A DNA stretch of 6,768 bases from positions 1 through 6,768 of the forward strand of contig JALSKY010000287.1 of NCBI GenBank assembly GCA_026988585.1, in the 5' to 3' direction. The notes under the pieces are model-generated. The model saw only the letters and a list, made by a program, of their open reading frames with translations, did no database searches and had not been told where the DNA came from. Shown here in pieces: positions 1 to 6,267 of the stretch (its first letter is position 1; every line of letters starts with the position of its first letter). The stretch is from Deltaproteobacteria bacterium. GTDB lineage: Bacteria; Desulfobacterota; Dissulfuribacteria; Dissulfuribacterales; QOAL01. Position numbers and translations under genes: made by a program.

Positions 1-2558
1 CTACCCAGCTTGGTATCCCTGGCCTCTACCTCAAACTCTTCGATATGCACCGATGTATAGACATCATTCTTGATCAGTTTTTCACTGACGATAATGGCAT
101 CCTCAAAGTTGTATCCACGCCAAGGCATGAAGGCCACCACCACATTTTTGCCAAGGGCAAGCTCGCCATAGGCGGTGGATGCGCCATCAACCAAAACCTG
201 CCCCTTGGTCACCCGCTGGCCTGGAAGAACTATGGGCATCTGATTAAGAGTAGTGGTCTGATTGGACTTCTGGTATTTGATGAGGCGGTGAATCTCCACC
301 TCAACAGGTTTACCGGTTTCAGGATCTTCATCATAGGCCACCACAAGACGGTTGGCATCCACATCCTCGATCCATCCATCTCTTTTCGCAAGTATGGTAA
401 CACCAGAGTCCCTGGCAATGGTCTTTTCCATCCCCGTACCCACCAAAGGGGCCTCACACTTCAGGAGCGGCACTGCCTGCCGCTGCATGTTGGACCCCAT
501 AAGGGCCCGGTTGGCGTCATCGTTTTCCAGAAAAGGAATAAGACTGGAGGAGACGCTGGTCATCTGGTTCGGCGCCACATCAATGGCAGTCACCTCATCC
601 GCCGGAATCAATACAAACTCCCCCTTCTTCCTGACGCTGACCACATCATCGATTATGCGCCCCTCTTCATCCAGGTTGACAGTGGCCTGGGCCACAATCT
701 CTTCATCCTCCTGGGAAGCAGTCATATAAACTACATGGCCTGTAAGTTTTCTGTCTTTCACCCTGAGATAAGGTGTTTCGATAAAACCGTACTCATTGAT
801 CCTGGCATAGGAACTCAGGGAGACTATAAGACCGATGTTTGGACCTTCAGGGGTCTCAATAGGACATATACGCCCATAATGGGTAGGATGGACATCCCTG
901 ACCTCAAAACCTGCACGCTCCCTGGAAAGGCCTCCTGGGCCAAGGGCGGAAAGCCGCCTCTTGTGGGTTACCTCTGAGAGCGGATTTGTCTGGTCCATAA
1001 ACTGAGAGAGCTGGGACGAACCGAAGAACTCCTTGATGACAGAGGTAACCGGCTTGGGATTGACCAGGTCATTCGGCATCATTGCCTCGATCTCCTGGAG
1101 GGTCAACCGCTCCTTTATAGCCCGCTCCATACGGACCAAACCAATTCGGTATTGATTCTCCACCAGCTCACCAACAGAACGCACCCTTCTGTTTCCAAGA
1201 TGATCGATATCATCCACAGGGCCCTGGGAATCCTTTAGTCTGACCAGTTCCTTTACTGTATTGATAATATCTTCAGGCAGAAGAACCCTCTGACTCAAGG
1301 GGATATCCATTCCAAGACGCTGGTTGATCTTGTAACGCCCAACCTCAGACAGATCATAGGTGTCGGGATTGAAAAAGAGGGAATTGAAAAACTTTTCTGC
1401 CACTTCAAGAATGAGTGGGCTGCTGGGTCTCAGACGCCTGTAAATCTCAAAGATAGCATCCTCACGGGTCTCTACCTTGTCCAGGACAAGGGTATCCCTG
1501 ATGGATTGGCTGACATTTACACCCTGGACATAAAGGGTCTTGACCTGTGTGATGCCGTTTTCCCTGAACAACTCCAGATCTTCAGCAGAGATGACACTGT
1601 TTCTCGGCAGGAGAACCTCGCCAGACGCCATATCAACAACATCTTCTGCCGTGATCTTTCCTATGAGCTCTTCCTCGGTAACAGGAATTCTCGTAATCCC
1701 CAGATCCTGCAGTTTACGAAGCAGCGTGCGGGAAAACTTCCGGTTCTTCTTGACAAGGACCTCGCCTGTCTCTGGATGAAGGACCTCCACTGTGGCCCTC
1801 TGCCCTTTAAGCAGCTCAGGGTTGAGGTCACGATAAACCAATTCACCCTCGAGATAATAGGTATCCCAGGAATAAAACTCCCGAAGGATATCCTCGGTGG
1901 TCATGCCAAGGGCTTTCAAAAGGATAGTGGCCGGGAATTTGCGTCTCCGGTCGATACGCACATGGAGGATATCTTTGGCATCGAACTCAAAATCCAGCCA
2001 CGATCCCCGGACAGGAATGACCCGACATGAATAGAGCAGTTTTCCACTGGAGTGGGACTTGCCTCGATCATGATCAAAAAAGACACCAGGCGACCTCTGA
2101 AGCTGGCTGACCACAACGCGCTCAGTGCCGTTTACGATAAAGGTCCCTCTCCTGGTCATAAGAGGTATGGAACCGAAATAGATCTCCTGCTCCTTTATAT
2201 CCCTGATGCTCTGGACCCCGGTCTCCTTGTCAACGTCATAGGAAAGAAGCCTTATAACCACCTTCATGATCGCTTCATAGGTGGCTCCTCTCGACAAACA
2301 TTCTTCTTCGGAATACTTGGGTTCTGTAATTGTGTACTGGACAAACTCAAGAGAGGCGGCTCCTGAAAAATCATGGATTGGGAAAACACTCTTGAAGGCT
2401 GCCTGCAAACCGGTATCCTTTCGGGCCTCAGGAGCTATGTCCTTTTGAAGAAATTTTTCATAGGACCGCTGCTGCACCTCGATTAGATGCGGCATATCAA
2501 CCAATGGTTTGACCTTACCAAACTTTTTTCTCAAGGGGATATTCTGAATATTCAACAT
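1..2558 (-). CDS. rpoB: DNA-directed RNA polymerase subunit beta, N-terminal 852 codons (3' end outside window)
   Basis: This is the beta subunit of RNA polymerase, which forms one pincer of the enzyme and part of its active centre. The frame is open from the ATG at 2558 to the left edge, and codon phase at both ends agrees, so no net frameshift is present. The start reads MLNIQNIPLRKKFGKV, with GAGG 8 nt upstream. Landmarks seen: the lobe motif VSQLQRSPGVFFD; the proteobacterial-type beta insertion at about residues 220-360; the rifampicin-binding cluster at about residues 513-539 (nt 942-1022), with FFGSSQLSQFMDQTNPLSE and HKRRLSALGPGGL; and NMQRQAVPLL further on. By alignment to E. coli from memory (offset +6), the residues matching D516, H526 and S531 are D522, H532 and S537, the usual sensitive forms. 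N518 is replaced by T524, which is common elsewhere. The E. coli protein has 1342 residues, so about a third is missing. Identity is certain. Confidence 0.99.
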   Translation of the reverse strand, partial: MLNIQNIPLRKKFGKVKPLVDMPHLIEVQQRSYEKFLQKDIAPEARKDTGLQAAFKSVFPIHDFSGAASLEFVQYTITEPKYSEEECLSRGATYEAIMKVVIRLLSYDVDKETGVQSIRDIKEQEIYFGSIPLMTRRGTFIVNGTERVVVSQLQRSPGVFFDHDRGKSHSSGKLLYSCRVIPVRGSWLDFEFDAKDILHVRIDRRRKFPATILLKALGMTTEDILREFYSWDTYYLEGELVYRDLNPELLKGQRATVEVLHPETGEVLVKKNRKFSRTLLRKLQDLGITRIPVTEEELIGKITAEDVVDMASGEVLLPRNSVISAEDLELFRENGITQVKTLYVQGVNVSQSIRDTLVLDKVETREDAIFEIYRRLRPSSPLILEVAEKFFNSLFFNPDTYDLSEVGRYKINQRLGMDIPLSQRVLLPEDIINTVKELVRLKDSQGPVDDIDHLGNRRVRSVGELVENQYRIGLVRMERAIKERLTLQEIEAMMPNDLVNPKPVTSVIKEFFGSSQLSQFMDQTNPLSEVTHKRRLSALGPGGLSRERAGFEVRDVHPTHYGRICPIETPEGPNIGLIVSLSSYARINEYGFIETPYLRVKDRKLTGHVVYMTASQEDEEIVAQATVNLDEEGRIIDDVVSVRKKGEFVLIPADEVTAIDVAPNQMTSVSSSLIPFLENDDANRALMGSNMQRQAVPLLKCEAPLVGTGMEKTIARDSGVTILAKRDGWIEDVDANRLVVAYDEDPETGKPVEVEIHRLIKYQKSNQTTTLNQMPIVLPGQRVTKGQVLVDGASTAYGELALGKNVVVAFMPWRGYNFEDAIIVSEKLIKNDVYTSVHIEEFEVEARDTKLG

Positions 2559-2566
2559 AGGCGTTG

Positions 2567-2570
2567 CCTC
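2567..2570 (-). promoter_or_regulatory. ribosome binding site of rpoB
   Basis: GAGG lies 8 nt before the ATG at 2558. It supports this start; no other in-frame start fits the conserved MLNIQN-type N-terminus. Confidence 0.7.
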
Positions 2571-2578
2571 AAACCGGC

Positions 2579-2606
2579 TTTATCTGATGATTTTTTCGAC
2601 AGTCAA
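2579..2606 (-). promoter_or_regulatory. candidate sigma70-type promoter close to rpoB
   Basis: Read on the minus strand there is TTGACT (2606-2601, 5 of 6 to the -35 consensus), a 16-nt spacer and GATAAA (2584-2579, 4 of 6 to the -10). Transcription would begin near 2572, leaving an unusually short leader of about 14 nt that still contains the GAGG. The match is by eye only. A promoter somewhere in this gap is expected because of the terminator behind rplL. Confidence 0.35.
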
Positions 2607-2845
2607 AATGTGTTACTGCACAGACAGCGATAACGGTTACAAAAAAACTCCCGCACGGATAGAGAGCTACCAGCCCTGACCTCACAATCGACTTAACAAG
2701 ATAGCTCATTCACAACAGCAGAAGGATGCTGTTCGGGCCAGGGGATCAGGGGAACCCACAATCCACATTCTGCCTGTATTGAATATGTGACACATTGACT
2801 GGTGAGAACCTGACTTCCTGTAAATGGAGCAACAATAGATGCTGC

Positions 2846-2900
2846 ATAAATCATGGACGGCAAACTAACCGTCAAAAAATTTCTTATAATTAATGAAAAA
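2846..2900 (-). promoter_or_regulatory. candidate upstream rpoB promoter with AT-rich UP-like element
   Basis: TTGACG (2875-2870) is a good -35 match. It is preceded on the minus strand by a 25-nt stretch (2876-2900) with 23 A/T bases, placed where an UP element would sit. The -10 is poor: ATTTAT at an 18-nt spacing is the best I see, with 3 of 6 matches. If used, it would give an rpoB leader of roughly 280 nt. This is weak evidence, offered as an alternative to the closer candidate at 2579-2606. Confidence 0.25.
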
Positions 2901-2942
2901 GACTGCCCTTTATGGGCCTGCACTGAATCGTCAACAGAATTA

Positions 2943-2981
2943 TAACAAAACTGACGGGGGTTGTTGCCCTGCCCCCGTCAG
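2943..2981 (-). terminator. intrinsic terminator after rplL
   Basis: A perfect 10-bp GC-rich stem is formed by CTGACGGGGG (2951-2960) and CCCCCGTCAG (2972-2981), with an 11-nt loop. On the minus strand it is followed by TTTTGTTA. It begins 17 nt past the rplL stop codon. On the plus strand the stem is followed by GAGTTTTGTT, so it could also stop antisense transcription. It should end or strongly attenuate the rplKAJL message before rpoB, as the attenuator in the E. coli rplL-rpoB gap does. Confidence 0.88.
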
Positions 2982-2998
2982 GAGTTTTGTTAGTGTTA

Positions 2999-3385
2999 TT
3001 ACTTGATCTCTACCTTTGCGCCAACGGCCTCGATCTGTTCCTTGATCTTTTCGGCCTCCTCCTTGGAAACGCCCTCTTTAACTGGCTTTGGAGCACTCTC
3101 AACCAGTTCCTTTGCCTCCTTAAGCCCAAGACCGGTAACAGCGCGAACTTCCTTGATGACCTTGATTTTCTGGCTACCAACCTCTGCCAGCACAACATCA
3201 AACTCGGTCTTTTCCTCTGCAGGGGCAGCCTCGCCACCTGCTGCAGCAGCGCCAGCAGCTGCTACGGCTACCGGGGCTGCGGCAGAAACGCCAAACTTCT
3301 CCTCAAGTTCCTTGATGAGCTCGGAAAGCTCAAGCACAGTCATATTGGAAATAAATTCGATTACATCATCTTTGGTAATAGCCAT
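2999..3385 (-). CDS. rplL: 50S ribosomal protein L7/L12 (bL12)
   Basis: This is the multicopy stalk protein of the large subunit. Its dimers bind the L10 C-terminal helix and recruit and activate the translational GTPases. Its 128 residues are normal for the family (about 120-130). The N-terminal dimerisation and L10-binding domain spans about residues 1-33. It is followed by a flexible Ala/Gly-rich hinge at about 34-58, and then the globular factor-binding domain at about 59-128, with the conserved KTEFDVVL entry, the GLGLKEAKELVE helix and a VGAKVEIK end. AGGAGG at 3396-3401 lies 10 nt before the ATG. It follows rplJ by 33 nt, the usual pairing, and is closed by the terminator at 2943-2981. 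Several L12 copies are needed per ribosome, and the strong binding site fits that need. Confidence 0.99.
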   Translation of the reverse strand: MAITKDDVIEFISNMTVLELSELIKELEEKFGVSAAAPVAVAAAGAAAAGGEAAPAEEKTEFDVVLAEVGSQKIKVIKEVRAVTGLGLKEAKELVESAPKPVKEGVSKEEAEKIKEQIEAVGAKVEIK

Positions 3386-3418
3386 TATTTTGAATCCTCC
3401 TGCAAATTTTCTAAAATA

Positions 3419-3940
3419 TTATTGTTTCTGTTCTTCTATTGCCCTGAGTGCATAAAGCAATTTTCGCGGAATGCCGGAAAGTGCCTGCACCAGGCCGGTA
3501 GGAGTTGCAGCCATGACAGACAGCAACTGGGCCAGTAGAATCTCGCGACTTGGCAGCTTTGCCAAGGCCTTGAGACCTTCAGCATCCATTACCTTGCCGT
3601 TGAGCAGCCCGCTCTTGAGCTTTAACACCTCATGATCCTCAGCGAACTCAATCAAAACCTTGGCGACGGCTACTGGATCTTCGTAGGCGAGCACTACCGC
3701 ATTAGGTCCCGTGAGCATATCATCCAGTAACTCACAATCGGTGCCCTTGATAGCGATCTTCATCAGGGTATTTTTTGCCACTTTGAATTCCCCGTTCACA
3801 TCCCTGAGCTTGGCCCTGAGTTCATTGGCCTCTCCGACAGTGAGGCCGGGAAATTCAACTAAGCTTACAAGCACAGCCCTGGAAAAACGCTCATTGAGGC
3901 CCTTGACCAGTTCCTCTTTCTTAGCTCTCGTTAATGCCAA
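3419..3940 (-). CDS. rplJ: 50S ribosomal protein L10 (uL10)
   Basis: L10 anchors the L7/L12 dimers to 23S rRNA near L11. The 173-residue product is typical. Seen in sequence: the family N-terminus MALTRAKKEELVKGL; the rRNA-contact segment FKVAKNTLMKIA at residues 52-63; TGPNAVVLAYEDP at about 77-89; and a long C-terminal helical region from about residue 150 that should carry the L7/L12 dimers. The start is TTG at 3940. An in-frame stop (TGA) lies two codons upstream, and the G-rich ribosome-binding site is 7 nt away, so no other start is available. The nearby ATG at 3947 is out of frame and gives only 8 codons. The 184-nt leader upstream looks like the L10 autoregulatory element, so L10 or the L10-L12 complex probably represses its own translation. 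Confidence 0.98.
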   Translation of the reverse strand: MALTRAKKEELVKGLNERFSRAVLVSLVEFPGLTVGEANELRAKLRDVNGEFKVAKNTLMKIAIKGTDCELLDDMLTGPNAVVLAYEDPVAVAKVLIEFAEDHEVLKLKSGLLNGKVMDAEGLKALAKLPSREILLAQLLSVMAATPTGLVQALSGIPRKLLYALRAIEEQKQ

Positions 3941-3947
3941 ACTTCAT

Positions 3948-3956
3948 CCCCCCTTT
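3948..3956 (-). promoter_or_regulatory. ribosome binding site of rplJ (supports TTG start)
   Basis: The minus strand reads AAAGGGGGG, ending 7 nt before the TTG at 3940. This spacing fits the TTG. For the out-of-frame ATG at 3947 the G run would be immediately adjacent, with no spacer. Confidence 0.7.
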
Positions 3957-3964
3957 CTACCACA

Positions 3965-3989
3965 GGCAGTTTTTTACTGCCAAAGGCAG
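3965..3989 (-). promoter_or_regulatory. pair of mutually exclusive hairpins just upstream of rplJ
   Basis: GGCAGT (3965-3970) and ACTGCC (3976-3981) form a 6-bp stem around a 5-nt loop. The same ACTGCC segment can instead use CTGCC (3977-3981) to pair with GGCAG (3985-3989) around AAA. The two stems cannot coexist. They sit between the L10-leader core and the rplJ ribosome-binding site, a position suited to relaying the leader state to translation. The pairing is seen directly; the function is inferred. Confidence 0.45.
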
Positions 3990-4062
3990 AGGTCCTATGC
4001 CTCCGGTAGGTGAGCCTGAAACAGTCCATCCAGCTCATTAAACCACAGGTACCTACTGTCTT
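3989..4062 (-). promoter_or_regulatory. probable ribosomal protein L10 leader (autoregulatory mRNA element)
   Basis: Known L10 leaders carry an A-GACAG-AGGU strand, a UUAA segment and a CUACCGAGG-like return strand. On the minus strand here are AAGACAGTAGGT (4062-4051), GGTTTAATGAGC (about 4043-4032) and ACCTACCGGAGG (4011-4000). GTAGGT (4056-4051) pairs with ACCTAC (4011-4006) over 6 bp, and GAGG (4003-4000) can pair with CCTC (3992-3989). It lies directly upstream of rplJ, where L10 or the L10-(L12)4 complex binds to repress translation. I recalled the consensus rather than aligning it, so the boundaries are approximate. Confidence 0.62.
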
Positions 4063-4068
4063 TGACTA

Positions 4069-4093
4069 ACAGACCCTCTCTGTCACGGAGGGC
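4069..4093 (-). other. competing hairpins at the 5' end of the rplJ leader
   Basis: CCCTC (4074-4078) can pair with GAGGG (4088-4092). Alternatively, ACAGA (4069-4073) can pair with TCTGT (4079-4083) around CCCTC. The two foldings overlap and exclude each other. No U-run follows, so neither is a standard terminator. A role in the leader fold is possible but not shown. Confidence 0.35.
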
Positions 4094-4124
4094 CGACAAT
4101 TTTTGTTGATATTTCAAATAATTT

Positions 4125-4832
4125 TTAAGCAGCAACTGTCTTTAATTCAGCAGGATCCAGCTTGACTCCTGGACCCATGGTAGTTGAAAGAGCGACGGAC
4201 TTCACATAGGTGCCCTTGGCACTGGAGGGTTTGGCACGCAGAATGGTATCCGCCACGGCAGCAAAATTTTCCTTAAGTTTCTCAGGCCCGAAAGAGACCT
4301 TGCCTATAGGCATATGAACCACTCCAGCTTTGTCCACCCTGAAATCCACCTTTCCGGCCTTGATATCCTTTACAGCCTTGCCAACGTCAAAGGTTACCGT
4401 ACCGGTCTTGGCATTTGGCATGAGCCCCCTCGGCCCAAGGATTCGGCCAAGCTTGCCCACGGTGCCCATCATGTCTGGTGTGGCGACTACCTTGTCGAAA
4501 TCCAGCCAACCCTCTTTCTGGATCTTCTCCACAAGATCTTCCGCTCCTACGTAATCAGCACCTGCTTCTTCCGCCTCCTTGGCCTTCTCTCCCTTGGCAA
4601 ACACCAGCACACGCACAGTTTTACCAGTACCGTGGGGCAGGGCCACAGAGCCCCTGATATTCTGGTCTGCCTTTCTGGGATCTACACCAAGATTTATGGC
4701 AACATCCACACTCTCATCAAATTTGGCAAAATGGGTCTCCAACACCTTGTGAATCGCCTCATCCAACTGATACTTCTTCTTTGGATCCACCTTTTGCCTG
4801 GCCTGATTATATTTTTTCCCTCTTTTTGGCAT
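4125..4832 (-). CDS. rplA: 50S ribosomal protein L1 (uL1)
   Basis: L1 binds 23S rRNA and forms the mobile L1 stalk at the E site, which helps release deacylated tRNA. In many bacteria it also represses its own rplK-rplA mRNA. The 235-residue length matches the family. The L1 signature lies at residues 129-146 (GRILGPRGLMPNAKTGTV). The Lys/Arg-rich N-terminus MPKRGKKYNQARQKVD is typical, and the C-terminal motif YVKSVALSTTMGPGVKLD at residues 209-226 is part of the RNA-binding domain. The ATG lies 17 nt after the rplK stop, with GAGG about 10 nt and AAGGA about 3 nt upstream, so translational coupling to rplK is likely. I found no clear L1-binding mimic in the short rplK leader. Confidence 0.99.
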   Translation of the reverse strand: MPKRGKKYNQARQKVDPKKKYQLDEAIHKVLETHFAKFDESVDVAINLGVDPRKADQNIRGSVALPHGTGKTVRVLVFAKGEKAKEAEEAGADYVGAEDLVEKIQKEGWLDFDKVVATPDMMGTVGKLGRILGPRGLMPNAKTGTVTFDVGKAVKDIKAGKVDFRVDKAGVVHMPIGKVSFGPEKLKENFAAVADTILRAKPSSAKGTYVKSVALSTTMGPGVKLDPAELKTVAA

Positions 4833-4849
4833 CTTTCCTTCACCTCATC

Positions 4850-5275
4850 CTAATCAATGATCTCAATACCCATGCTGCGTGCTGTACCTTCGACAGTACG
4901 CATTGCAGCCTCAAGAGAGGCAGCAGTGAGATCCGGCATCTTGGTCTTTGCTATCTCTTCCACCTGCTTTTTGGTGACCTTCCCAACCTTGACCCGATTG
5001 GGCTCACCAGAGCCTTTCTCAATCCCGGCAGCCTTTTTCAACAGTACTGCTGCAGGAGGTGTCTTGAGGATGAAACTGAAGGACCTGTCTGCATAAACAG
5101 TGATGACAACAGGAATGATCATGCCGGCCTGATCGGCAGTCTTGGCATTGAACGCCTTGACGAACTCCATTATGTTCACACCCTGCTGTCCAAGCGCAGG
5201 GCCAACAGGAGGTGATGGACTGGCCTGTCCAGCCGGTATCTGTAGCTTGATATAACCTTGAATCTTCTTTGCCAT
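4850..5275 (-). CDS. rplK: 50S ribosomal protein L11 (uL11)
   Basis: L11 binds the GTPase-associated centre of 23S rRNA at the base of the L7/L12 stalk. It takes part in factor-dependent GTP hydrolysis and, in many bacteria, in activation of the stringent-response enzyme RelA. Its length of 141 residues is standard. The N-terminal domain holds the proline-rich SPPVGPALGQQGVNIMEF at about 21-38, including P22 and P26 associated with thiopeptide binding. The C-terminal rRNA-binding domain starts at about 72, with TPPAAVLLKKAAG, GSGEPN at 88-93 and EGTARSMGI near the end. AAGGAG (5282-5287) lies 6 nt before the ATG, an ideal spacing. It is 52 nt downstream of nusG with no terminator between them. 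Confidence 0.99.
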   Translation of the reverse strand: MAKKIQGYIKLQIPAGQASPSPPVGPALGQQGVNIMEFVKAFNAKTADQAGMIIPVVITVYADRSFSFILKTPPAAVLLKKAAGIEKGSGEPNRVKVGKVTKKQVEEIAKTKMPDLTAASLEAAMRTVEGTARSMGIEIID

Positions 5276-5327
5276 AATATACTCCTTGCCGGTCGGCCCA
5301 TTACAGGCACGACACCATTAATCTCGC

Positions 5328-5861
5328 TTAACTGGCCTTTTGAATATGGCCGACTTCCAATTCAACCGGTGTAGCTCTGCCGAAAATAGAAACGAGCACC
5401 CTGACCTTGCCTTTATCAGGGCGCACCTCATCCACGACTCCAGTGAAGTTTGCAAAAGGGCCCTCGGTGACAATCACCTTGTCGCCCTTTTCGAAATCGT
5501 GTTTCGGCCTCGGGTGCAAGGAGCGTTCCTCCATCTGGTGCAAGATCCTTTCTGCCTCAGAGTCGGGCAGTGGGGTAGGATTGTTCTGACCACCTACAAA
5601 GCCGGTGACCTTGGGAGTATCCTGTACCAGATGCCAGGTTTCTTTATCCAAATCCATCTTTACCAGAATGTATCCTGGATACACTTTTCTCGAGGAGGTT
5701 CTTCTCTGCCCCTTGACCACCTCTACTACCTTCTCAGTGGGCACAACTATCTCGGAGAATCTGTCTTCAAGACCATACTGCTTGATACGCTCTTCCAGGG
5801 AGGTCTTGACTCTGTTCTCAAACCCTGAATAGGTATGAACTATGTACCATTTATGTGCCAT
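5328..5861 (-). CDS. nusG: transcription termination/antitermination protein NusG
   Basis: NusG binds the clamp of RNA polymerase through its NGN domain and suppresses pausing. Its KOW domain contacts Rho or ribosomal protein S10, linking transcription to termination or to the leading ribosome. The 177-residue product has the usual two domains. NGN is at about 1-112, with KWYIVHTYSGFE at the start, YPGYILV at 61-67 and VTGFVGG at 85-91. KOW is at about 124-177, with KGDKVIVTEGPFANFTG and SIFGRATPVELE, where F160 matches the S10/Rho-contact phenylalanine region. The ATG start fits the family N-terminus, and no other in-frame start lies close upstream. The only purine-rich site, AAAGGA at 5877-5882, is about 15 nt from the ATG, which is long. 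It lies 47 nt after secE, its usual partner. Confidence 0.99.
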   Translation of the reverse strand: MAHKWYIVHTYSGFENRVKTSLEERIKQYGLEDRFSEIVVPTEKVVEVVKGQRRTSSRKVYPGYILVKMDLDKETWHLVQDTPKVTGFVGGQNNPTPLPDSEAERILHQMEERSLHPRPKHDFEKGDKVIVTEGPFANFTGVVDEVRPDKGKVRVLVSIFGRATPVELEVGHIQKAS

Positions 5862-5908
5862 AATTACTGGAGGTAGTCCTTTATGTTTGATAAACCTCTT
5901 TGGACCGG

Positions 5909-6235
5909 CTATGCCAGAACCAGGGAAACCAGTTTGGACAACACAAGGTCCACCAGTCCAAGATAGAGGGCAAAAAATATGGTTATAGATAATACTGCGA
6001 TAGCGAGAGCTCTTGTTTCTTTCATGGTGGGCCAGGTAATTTTATGGAGTTCCTCACGCACATCCAGAAGAAACTCCTTCAGCCTGGCTACGGTTCCAGG
6101 AGACGATGACGACACGCCACCTACTGTACCGCTGGGCTTTACAGCATCACGCCCCGGGCTCACCCCTTTAGTTCCGGTACTCTTGGACGGCTCTACAGAA
6201 CCTGTCTTGATTTTTCTGACCTTTTTCTTAGTCAC
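5909..6235 (-). CDS. secE: preprotein translocase subunit SecE
   Basis: SecE is the small clamp-like membrane subunit of the SecYEG channel. The conserved core is at about residues 49-108. It has an amphipathic helix LKEFLLDVREELHKITWP with the hallmark ITWPT (66-70), then one transmembrane segment at about 78-99 and a short C-terminal tail. Before the core lies a low-complexity N-terminal region of some 48 residues, Lys-rich at first and then rich in Ser, Gly, Thr and Pro. I chose the GTG at 6235 because GAGG (6241-6244) is 5 nt upstream and it is the first start after the tRNA. A GTG at 6115 would give 68 residues, nearer to the shortest single-span SecE proteins. The open frame continues upstream through the tRNA, but that part is not coding. 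The gene is followed by nusG after 47 nt. Confidence 0.95.
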   Translation of the reverse strand: MTKKKVRKIKTGSVEPSKSTGTKGVSPGRDAVKPSGTVGGVSSSSPGTVARLKEFLLDVREELHKITWPTMKETRALAIAVLSITIFFALYLGLVDLVLSKLVSLVLA

Positions 6236-6240
6236 AATAG

Positions 6241-6244
6241 CCTC
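6241..6244 (-). promoter_or_regulatory. ribosome binding site of secE (supports GTG start)
   Basis: GAGG, within GCGAGG on the minus strand, is 5 nt before the GTG at 6235. It favours this start over the internal GTG at 6115, whose upstream sequence has only a weak AGG-containing match. Confidence 0.5.
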
Positions 6245-6267
6245 GCCAAAAAGAAACCAAAAGAAAT

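Larger units (their letters stand above)
2559..2942. other. non-coding rplL-rpoB intergenic region
   Basis: This gap separates the rplL terminator from rpoB. I see no convincing gene. An open frame with a GTG start at 2693-2923 (minus, 76 codons) has no Shine-Dalgarno sequence and resembles nothing I know. Contents noted: two promoter candidates; a hairpin with a perfect 7-bp stem (2714-2720 with 2727-2733, 6-nt loop); a short direct repeat CAGGGGA at 2739-2745 and 2747-2753; an 11-bp palindrome ATGTGACACAT at 2785-2795; and a small GCCC/GGGC hairpin near 2904-2916 followed by CTTTTT on the minus strand. In E. coli the corresponding gap holds an attenuator and an RNase III site, so a structured leader here would fit. 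Confidence 0.6.

Noticed and set aside
45..977. Plus-strand open frame of 310 codons
   Set aside because: It is antisense to rpoB. Its product has no recognisable family features, while the minus strand encodes the rifampicin region and flanking RpoB motifs without a break.
942..1022. Possible rifampicin-resistance change (Thr at the position matching E. coli N518)
   Set aside because: The neighbouring sequence DQTNPLS resembles wild-type forms in other bacteria, and the main resistance positions (D, H and S) are the sensitive residues. This is lineage variation, not evidence of resistance.
1506..2030. Plus-strand open frame of 174 codons
   Set aside because: It is a shadow of rpoB coding sequence on the opposite strand and resembles no protein family.
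2693..2923. Minus-strand 76-codon open frame between rplL and rpoB
   Set aside because: It begins at GTG with no Shine-Dalgarno sequence, has an unremarkable composition and overlaps promoter-like and hairpin sequence. It is best read as non-coding leader.
2987..3538. Plus-strand open frame of 183 codons across rplL and rplJ
   Set aside because: It is antisense to two certain ribosomal protein genes and their terminator. Its Leu/Cys-rich product is typical of a shadow frame.
4314..4853. Plus-strand open frame of 179 codons over rplA
   Set aside because: It is antisense to rplA, with no start context or family resemblance.
5276..5327. Possible L1-binding leader before rplK
   Set aside because: L1 autoregulation of rplK-rplA is known, but I could not build a convincing L1-type paired element in these 52 nt by eye, so it is not listed as a feature.
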